Shown here: positions 27,171 through 32,742 of the stretch, one piece after another
How the letters are laid out: every line of letters begins with the position of its first letter
How positions within the stretch are numbered: the stretch's first letter is position 1
Source: Chara braunii
Taxonomy: Eukaryota > Streptophyta > Charophyceae > Charales > Characeae
NCBI GenBank assembly: GCA_003427395.1
Contig: BFEA01000865.1
Span: forward strand, 400,308-433,049
Length of the DNA: 32,742 bases
Reading direction: 5' to 3'
Made by a program: the position numbers and the translations under genes
The notes under the pieces: model-generated
The model's database searches: none
What the model was told of the DNA's origin: nothing
Seen by the model: only the letters and a program-made list of their open reading frames with translations

Positions 27171-28958
27171 GCCAGCCAGGGAGAGGAAGACAGCAGCAGC
27201 CCAGGAAGGAGTGAGAGAGTGGTAGCCAAAGCTAGGAAGGGCGCCTGGAGCCATACTTCGAGGTAGGGTGAGGAGGAGGGTGATCAGGAGTGTGAGTGGA
27301 GAGAAAGAGAGAGAGTGGGAAGCTTACCTTGACTTACCTGTGCACTGGTGACACTGGAGCTGCTACAGGTGACATCAGGAGGCTGAAGAAGGCAGGCGGT
27401 GCCAGGCCCCAACCTCCATAGCCAGCACTGATGCTGGAGGTTGGGTGCCATTTCTAGTACCTGCAGAGAGACTTCATCAATGACTTCAGGGATACGCTTG
27501 CATGCTGAGGTGGTAAGTTGGTGGAAGAAGGTCCCCGAGATGAAAAGGGTGAAAGAGATGCTTCAATTGTATTGTTGATTATGAACGAACTATCCTCCCT
27601 CTCTCTCAATTGTTTCTCTACCTTTGCCTCACTTCAGGTGACTTGCTACCTATTCTGGGACGACATTGAGTGCATCTGGATTTGTGCTGCATTATGAAAG
27701 GTTCCATTTCCAGCGCATAGTGGATACTTGCACTCTCATGATTGACAGGCTCGTTGCAGTGTAATGACCTGCAAAATCACAGACTGAGAAACCTGCTGTT
27801 TTTTAAACCTTTTTAAGTATTGCTGCGCGTTTGACTGACTTGCTGAGATTTCAGTATTTTGCTGACATTTCTAAGTATGCATGTGTGCATGATTGCTGAG
27901 ATTGTGTGTGCTTGCCTGCATGAATGATGGCATATGTGTGTATGTAGGGATAAGTAAACTGTGTGGTGGAATGGCCCGTGTGCCTGGTGCTTACCTGTGG
28001 CCATGTGTGTGAGGGGTTGAAGCAGGGTAGTAGGGTAGAGTAGGTGTGCACAGACCGGAAACAGTCAAGTAGCAAGTAGGTAGGCAGAAAAGACCAAAAG
28101 GTAGTACCTTGGGAAGTCGAGGTAGCTTTTAGAAGTCCGGTAGGCTTCGGGGAGAAAGTCTAGAGCCTGCAGGACAGGAATACCAGACTGCAAAGATGTT
28201 CCCTCTGAAAGTATGAGGTACCAGTAGGCTTGGGAGGCCGCACAACCTAGAAGCAACCATGCAAAGAGGCCCTACTCCGGTATATCAACTAGAGGAGGCA
28301 AAGTGCTCAGCCTCATTTGCTTCCGTGCAGCTTGGAGGCACACTGCTGGAGCGACCGCCCAGCTGAGGCAGCGCTGGGTGGAGGAAGAAGGCGGGGCTTG
28401 GCATCCACCTCGGGTATGGTGGAAGGCACCAAGGAGGAGTGTCGAAGAAGGGGGAAGAAAAAGGAGGAGGAGGGAGGAGGAGGAGAGTGAGGAAGGCTCT
28501 TACCTTGCCTATGGTGGTCTATATCTTCTTGGTTGGCACTGCACCTGGAAGGCCCCAAGTGAGGTGACACCTTGAAGGGAGACTGTGGGGGTGGAAGTAA
28601 GCATGGCAGCCATAGTGGGAGAGATATAGTAGCTTTGCGTAGCCCTAGAACATCGGAGCCTAGCACCGATGGTCCGCCGTAGCCACCGGCTAGACCGAGT
28701 AGGAGAAGGAGATGTGGGATGGCTATGATGGACGTTTGAGAAGCTGGCACTAAGGGGAGAATTCAAACTCTGATTCTGGTATTCATTCATCGTTGTTGAT
28801 TATTATTGTGAATTGAGGGGGCGATGCTGGAGGAGGGAGTCAAGGCGAGATGAAGGAGGAGTGACGTTGGTTCTGGCTTCTGGTCATCTTCTTCTTCTTC
28901 TTTCATTCCCATCTCTTCTTCTTCCTTTGTCGGTATCTCTTTCCGATCTCTTTGATAT

Positions 28959-29106
28959 CAGTTGCAATTGAACGGCACTGTCCTTCTTTCAGTTTTTTGT
29001 ACTCTAAGATACCCAGGATCATAACAGTATTTCAGTTGCAATTGAACAGCATTGTCCTTCCTTCAGTTTTTGTACTCTTAAGATACCCAGGATCATAACA
29101 GCAGTT
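28959..29106. repeat. Tandem duplication, 74-bp unit
   Basis: CAGTTGCAATTGAAC through ATACCCAGGATCATAACAG occurs at 28959-29032 and again from 29033, with a few substitutions and a 1-2 bp length difference. A third start (CAGTTGG) follows directly. No coding potential. Confidence 0.85.
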
Positions 29107-29144
29107 GGTTCTTCTTTTATTTATATTATAATAATCTTCATTTT

Positions 29145-30056
29145 TGCAATCAGACTCGTTTTCTTTTTACTCAGCATGCATGGAAACAGATGGCAATCAC
29201 ACTGGCGACAATGCGCCCACACAAAGCTCAGAGATATTGTGGCCAAGAACACAGTTCAGATTCAACTTGCTTCGAAATAGCTATGGCGCTTGTACGCCTT
29301 CACAACACCCTTCCACGTTGTCTCCTCGGCAATAGTTCACACGCACGCTACTCTGGATCTCCCTGAATGTCCCACACACGCTAACCACTCACTGCACACT
29401 CATACAAAAACACGCTGTAGGCTATCTCTAACCTAGCGCAGCTATGGCTGCTCGCTACCCCTACCACTACTCGCGGCTATGGCCGCGTCATCTCCTTCGC
29501 AGCCCTCTTCTTCCTCGGGCACCAGCAGACCTCCTTGCACAAGTCCCTCTGGCAGCGCTTCCGCATGGTTCGCAGTCTGAATGAATGAATTGCTGGACGC
29601 TGCCTCTTGATTTATACTTCTGTTGGTGCACACAGTCCCACATGGTACCTGCTGACTGGACAAAGTGCGACTGGGACTGGGTACCGCTGACTCGACAAAG
29701 CTGGACTGCCCACTTGCCCACTTGCCTCTGGCCAAACGTGAACAACTCTTGAAAGGCCACTTCCGGACCTTCCGGAAGTCTGTAGACTTGGCCTTTCGGG
29801 ACTGGAGCAGCTACGACTTTGACCTTTCAGAATTGCAACAGCTATGACCCCTACACAGCTACAGACCCTACCTAACAGACCTACGGTTCAAAACCCGACA
29901 GCCCCACTATCCTACGACATCAGAAAGGCGACTCGCAAGACACAGGTCGCAGGTTCAAACACACACAGGGCAACTGATACTGACATGGGTAAGGGCAAGG
30001 TCTGGGGATCGAGCCCTGGGATCTGCATCTGCTACCGTAAAGGTGAAACCATTTCA
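29145..30056 (-). repeat. Solo LTR, family-A-like
   Basis: A 912-bp LTR running from TGCAATCAGACTCG to GAAACCATTTCA, with a TATA box (TATAAAT, element sense) at 29610-29616. Neither a primer site nor a polypurine tract lies beside it, so it is a solo LTR left by recombination between the two LTRs of a former element. TTTT flanks both sides (29141-29144 and 30057-30060), which fits a 4-bp duplication but is weak because the bases are simple. It is clearly diverged from the LTRs at 3881 and 13096 and is older or a subfamily. Confidence 0.85.
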
Positions 30057-30064
30057 TTTTGTTC

Positions 30065-30979
30065 CAGGGCCTGTCCCAGGATCGACCAGGAGCCTGCCTG
30101 TTGCACCGGGTGGTCGACCGGCCCGGCAAACTCCCAGTTCAAGTTAGTGCATTGCACTTGGAGGAGGGGAGGGGAGGACCGGGGATTTTTGGTTGTCCCC
30201 GTGCCTGCCCAGCTTCTTGGAGGTCGCCGCCGCCGTCTTTTTTCTGAAAACCGGGCCTGCCGGACCCCGTTGTTTCAAAAAAACATGCGGCAGATCTCCA
30301 CCGCTGATCAGCGCAGATCGGGGGCCAGATCTGCCATGTGTTTTTTCAAAAAAGCGGGGTCCAATACGCCCTTGGTTTCGATTCAAAATGCAACCAGATC
30401 AACATACCTCTGCCCCCGGCCCCACGCCCCACTTGCTAACCAAAAGTCGGCCTAACCCACCCCACTTCCGAATCCGAAATCCGCTTACCCACGCCCCGCT
30501 TGCGAACCCGAAATCGGCCAACCCCCGCTCGAACGACGTCGAACACGAAATTGACATCATGGCCATTCAAGCGGACGTCAATGTCATGAACGCACAGACT
30601 GCCAGTGCCATCACCCCTGCGCCAGCCCACCAGCGCCATCACCTCTCCGCCAGCCCGCATGCGTAGGTGGTCTTTTTTTGGGGGGGGTCTTCTTCTTTTG
30701 GGGGGTTCTTCTTCTTCTTCTTCTTCTTCTTCTTCTATTGCTTCTTCTTCTACTTTTTTCTTGTTCTTCTTGTTCTTCTTGTTCTCCTTCTTTCTTCTTC
30801 TTGGTCTTCTTCTTCTTCTTCTTCTACTGCTCTTTTGTCGTCGGGTTCTTGGAGAGAGAGAGAGACAGATCTCCGCCTCTTCCTCCTACTCCTCCCCCTT
30901 CTATAGTGCTGTCTTCTCCTCCTCCTCCTCCTCCTTCTCCTCTTCGTCTTCTTCTCCTTTTTCATCAGTTTCTTGGAGA

Positions 30980-31067
<88 letters not shown>

Positions 31068-31354
31068 CTCCCCCAAGGAAAGACCAACCCACCTGAAAGC
31101 GACCTCCCAACCCACCCCAACGTCCTCTCCCCCCCAGGGAACACCCCCCCAAAAAGAAATCATATCTTCGAAGTTCCATTGCGGAATGCGACCGATCTTA
31201 GCGAGCTCAGTCGGATCCCGCAATCAAACAAAAAGGAAAAGAAACTTTTGCGCATTATTTTGGGCCAACCCGTTTTCCGGTTCCCCTCCCCTGGACCGGT
31301 CTGGCACCGGTTGAACTGGCCCAGGTGAACGGGTTGGTTGCCGGCCCAGCCCTG
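30065..31354. mobile_element. Second non-autonomous hAT-like element, 1290 bp
   Basis: The left end is CAGGGCCTGTCC; the right end inward is CAGGGCTGGGCC, 9 of 12 matching. Flanking octamers TTTTGTTC (30057-30064) and TTTTTATC (31355-31362) agree at 6 of 8. Its right end is nearly the same as that of the element at 25037 (GGTTGCCGGCCCAGCCCTG against GGTTGCCGGCCCAGCACTG), and both contain the CCGGGCCTG...CAGATC interior and a TTGCGGA...GAGCTCAGTCGGA-like stretch before the right end. No transposase is present. Inside are TTC-rich and GA-rich simple repeats. Lower terminal identity makes it older than the other copy. Confidence 0.7.
30984..31063. repeat. (GA)n run inside hAT-like element 2
   Basis: A long uninterrupted purine dinucleotide run, preceded by TTC/CTT-rich tracts at 30690-30960. 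The plus-strand bias flips from pyrimidine to purine within about 300 bp. Apparent open frames across it are repeat artefacts. Confidence 0.95.
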
Positions 31355-31921
31355 TTTTTATCAATATTTCGCCCCTGCCTGGCCAGGCCCACCGAGATGG
31401 ATACCCGAGCAGGCAAAGCCAGCCTGAGTCACCTGGCTGGTAGCAGGCGTTATAAAAGACCAAAAGGAGAATAGGTGTTAAAACACCATTACCTCCGAGC
31501 CTCTTTTTCCCGATGCAGATCTACACTGCGTGCCAGAGAAAAACGAACAGCCAGCAGCACACTTTTTTCCTTTTTTGGCTTGCGCCGCCAGCCATTTTGG
31601 TCCCATACAAAATCTTCCGATCGAGTTGATTTTGATCATCAGGTTGCCTGGGAAGCGCCCTTGTGGTTTAAGGCACTCCGCCAACAACTGGCCCCAGTGA
31701 TTGTCCCAGCATTCCCTCCAACCCGAACCTCATTTCCTCTCCTATAAGCCATCCCCCCTCTCCATCTGAACCTTGACTCCCCTGGCATTTCAACCTTTAC
31801 CTGATGTTCTTCCTGATTCCCCACATATTTGGATTGAAACTTGGAAATGACCAAACCCAGAACAAATAAAAAAACAAAGGAGGAAGCAGATGAAAGCAAC
31901 AGGATCGAAAAGCACACTTAC
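31355..31921 (-). other. Probable intron sequence of the ABCG gene
   Basis: It lies directly downstream, in gene sense, of the splice donor at 31920-31921. I searched by eye for the expected Walker A exon (GPSGAGKT) on the minus strand and found none. No other gene is recognised. TTATAAAAG at 31450-31458 resembles a TATA box on the plus strand, but no plus-strand gene follows. Confidence 0.55.
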
Positions 31922-32053
31922 CATAACTGCAGTTACTCGTCCAGGTGAAAGCTTGCCAGTAACGTTATCCAATATCCTTTTTCCCGAGCTCTTCAGAGTC
32001 AGGGATAGGTTTGTGAACTCCAGCTCTATCCCTTTCACCAACCCATTGCCAAC
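31922..32053 (-). CDS. Exon of ABCG half-transporter, start of the ATP-binding domain
   Basis: A 132-bp exon, 44 codons, phase 0 at both ends, encoding [20 protein letters not shown], then [20 protein letters not shown] and TAVM. This closely resembles the region just before Walker A in plant ABCG24/ABCG28-type transporters, where the pattern is LTLTLK, a loop, LRCVTG, PGR and IMGPSGAGKT. The acceptor is TTTGAGCAG before 32053 and the donor is ATG followed by GTAAGTGTGC at 31921, a strong consensus. The intron would split exactly between Met and the Gly that opens Walker A. ABCG proteins are membrane pumps using ATP to export lipids or other hydrophobic compounds; the substrate here is unknown. 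Downstream exons are not in the window. Confidence 0.75.
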
Positions 32054-32254
32054 CTGCTCAAACACACAATACAAACTGAAGTGAACATTTTCGGAGTACA
32101 AAGGGCATGATTCTCAGTCGATACATGTTGGCATCAGTCACCAAACAATGATTACTAAAATTGCAAGCGTGCATAACCAGTCTTCTGGGGGGCAAAGAAG
32201 GAAAAAGAAGATTCGGCTGGAGCCTGGAAGCTCTGGGCTAACCCCATCCCTTAC

Positions 32255-32341
32255 CAGTCCCACAATACTACAAGCAAGCAGCCCCACTGTGACACACCCT
32301 GAGTAAATCTCCGGGGAAAATTGTGGGCCCAGCAGCATGGG
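32255..32341 (-). CDS. Candidate upstream exon with a membrane segment
   Basis: An 87-bp open segment (29 codons, phase 0) lies between an acceptor, GTCTTCTTGCAG, and a donor, GTAAGGG. It reads PMLLGPQFSPEIYSGCVTVG and LLACSIVGL. The hydrophobic second half could be a transmembrane helix, as plant ABCG24/28 proteins have one before the nucleotide-binding domain, but they also have a long cytosolic linker that is missing here. The 201-bp gap to the next exon is a plausible intron. I do not recognise the peptide itself, so this is an inference from splice signals and context. Confidence 0.4.
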
Positions 32342-32539
32342 CTGCAAGAAGACTCTCGGTCAGCCCACCGTGATGTCACACGGTCCCCAAAAACGTTGTG
32401 CCGGGCAGCCCAAACAAATCCGCTGCATATCGTGCATACTGCAAAAAAGATTTACACCTCACGCCAGTGTTGCACATCCCGACCGTCGGCGCCCCAAGAC
32501 TGGTCGGCACCTACCGGTCTGGTGTCGCCGGCAACCTGC

Positions 32540-32709
32540 AAAAAAACAAAATCGGTCCAGAACCCCCAATATCCCCACCAACACCCCCATACCCACCCCG
32601 AATACCCCCATACACGCCCCCGACACCCACAAACCGGCCCCCAACACACTCATACCCCCCCCAATACCCCGTATACCACCCCAATACGCCCCTATACCCA
32701 CCCCTATAC
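32540..32709. repeat. C-rich degenerate repeat
   Basis: A strongly strand-biased stretch made of CCCCAATA, CCCCCATAC and CCACCCC-like units with no fixed period. On the minus strand it is G-rich, with several GGGG runs that could form quadruplex structures. It ends at the adapter. Confidence 0.7.
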
Positions 32710-32742
32710 CTGTCTCTTATACACATCTAGATGTGTATAAGA
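32710..32742. other. Nextera junction adapter, cut at window end (artefact)
   Basis: CTGTCTCTTATACACATCT is followed by the first 14 bases of its reverse complement, after which the window ends. It is the same artefact as at 14041-14078. It suggests that the assembled sequence truly ends in an untrimmed read, and that the last bases beside it need not be joined correctly to the genome. Confidence 0.95.

Larger units (their letters stand above)
26341..29144. other. Gene-poor interval, no confident gene
   Basis: I recognise no protein, tRNA or rRNA here. It has a C-run (26506-26519), a repeat cluster (26864-27170), an 11-bp-stem hairpin (27408-27418 with 27435-27445), a possible minus-strand exon (27338-27460), a GA-rich purine tract (28440-28490) and a 74-bp tandem duplication (28959-29106). 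Open frames of 60-145 codons on both strands look like chance. It could be intergenic or lie inside a long intron of the ABCG gene to the right; nothing here decides between these. Confidence 0.5.

Noticed and set aside
26841-27266. 141-codon plus-strand frame
   Set aside because: It spans a cluster of diverged repeats and shows only repeat-derived internal similarity (PDRTCT, PDRTHT).
28313-28750. 145-codon minus-strand frame and its neighbours
   Set aside because: Composition is driven by a GA-rich tract on the other strand; no domain or splice structure supports it.
31450-31458. TATA box of a plus-strand gene
   Set aside because: No plus-strand coding sequence follows, and the site lies in the probable ABCG intron.
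32382-32438. Further upstream exon (19 codons, YARYAADLFG...) after a TTTTTTGCAG acceptor
   Set aside because: The intron to the next candidate exon would be only 40 bp, too short for plant splicing, and the donor is weak.

Overview
This window is a graveyard of transposable elements with a small piece of host gene at its right edge. Nearly all recognisable coding sequence lies on the minus strand and belongs to Ty3/gypsy LTR retrotransposons of the chromovirus type: gag with a CCHC knuckle, then protease, reverse transcriptase, RNase H and integrase, with a C-terminal chromodomain and an initiator-Met tRNA primer site. The one host coding signal I trust is an exon of a plant-type ABCG half-transporter (ABCG24/28-like) at 31922-32053. 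Together these point to a streptophyte nuclear genome. My best guess is a charophyte alga such as Chara braunii, based on remembered resemblance of the gag N-terminus; the sequence alone does not prove it.

Layout, left to right. 1-285 is a 53-bp-period minisatellite. 286-1809 is unclassified non-coding DNA that abruptly replaces the rest of a gag gene. 1810-5040 is a truncated family-A element (gag fragment, leader, primer site, 5' LTR). 5041-5335 is a spacer, followed by a partial family-B LTR (5336-5871) and a 1-N join. 5873-14147 is a second family-A element (partial 3' LTR, pol, gag, leader, 5' LTR); a sequencing-adapter junction is embedded in its 5' LTR. 14148-15422 repeats the spacer and partial LTR blocks around another 1-N join. 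15423-24877 is a family-B element bracketed by TATT target duplications, with a further 1-N join at 23788. 24878-26340 continues the spacer unit, interrupted by a non-autonomous hAT-like element (25037-26188). 26341-29144 has no recognisable gene. 29145-30056 is a solo family-A LTR. 30065-31354 is a second hAT-like element. 31355-32709 holds the ABCG gene fragment, and 32710-32742 is sequencing adapter again.

How it works together. The retroelements carry every part of a copy-and-paste cycle, but each copy is broken by frameshifts and by loss of key residues: the protease active site in both families, and an integrase catalytic Asp and zinc-binding His in family A. None looks autonomous. The most informative biology is a 252-bp host unit present both empty (5041-5292) and filled. 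The filled copy has an LTR element inserted at TATT and a hAT element at GTAAACCC, so the empty copy shows both pre-insertion sites. I found no new defence, regulatory or metabolic system.

Caution: assembly errors are visible directly. A complete Nextera mate-pair junction lies at 14041-14078 and a cut one at the right end. Single-N joins lie at 5872, 14979 and 23788, and an 831-bp block occurs three times with no difference seen where I compared it. The order and copy number of blocks between about 4.7 and 16 kb should not be trusted.
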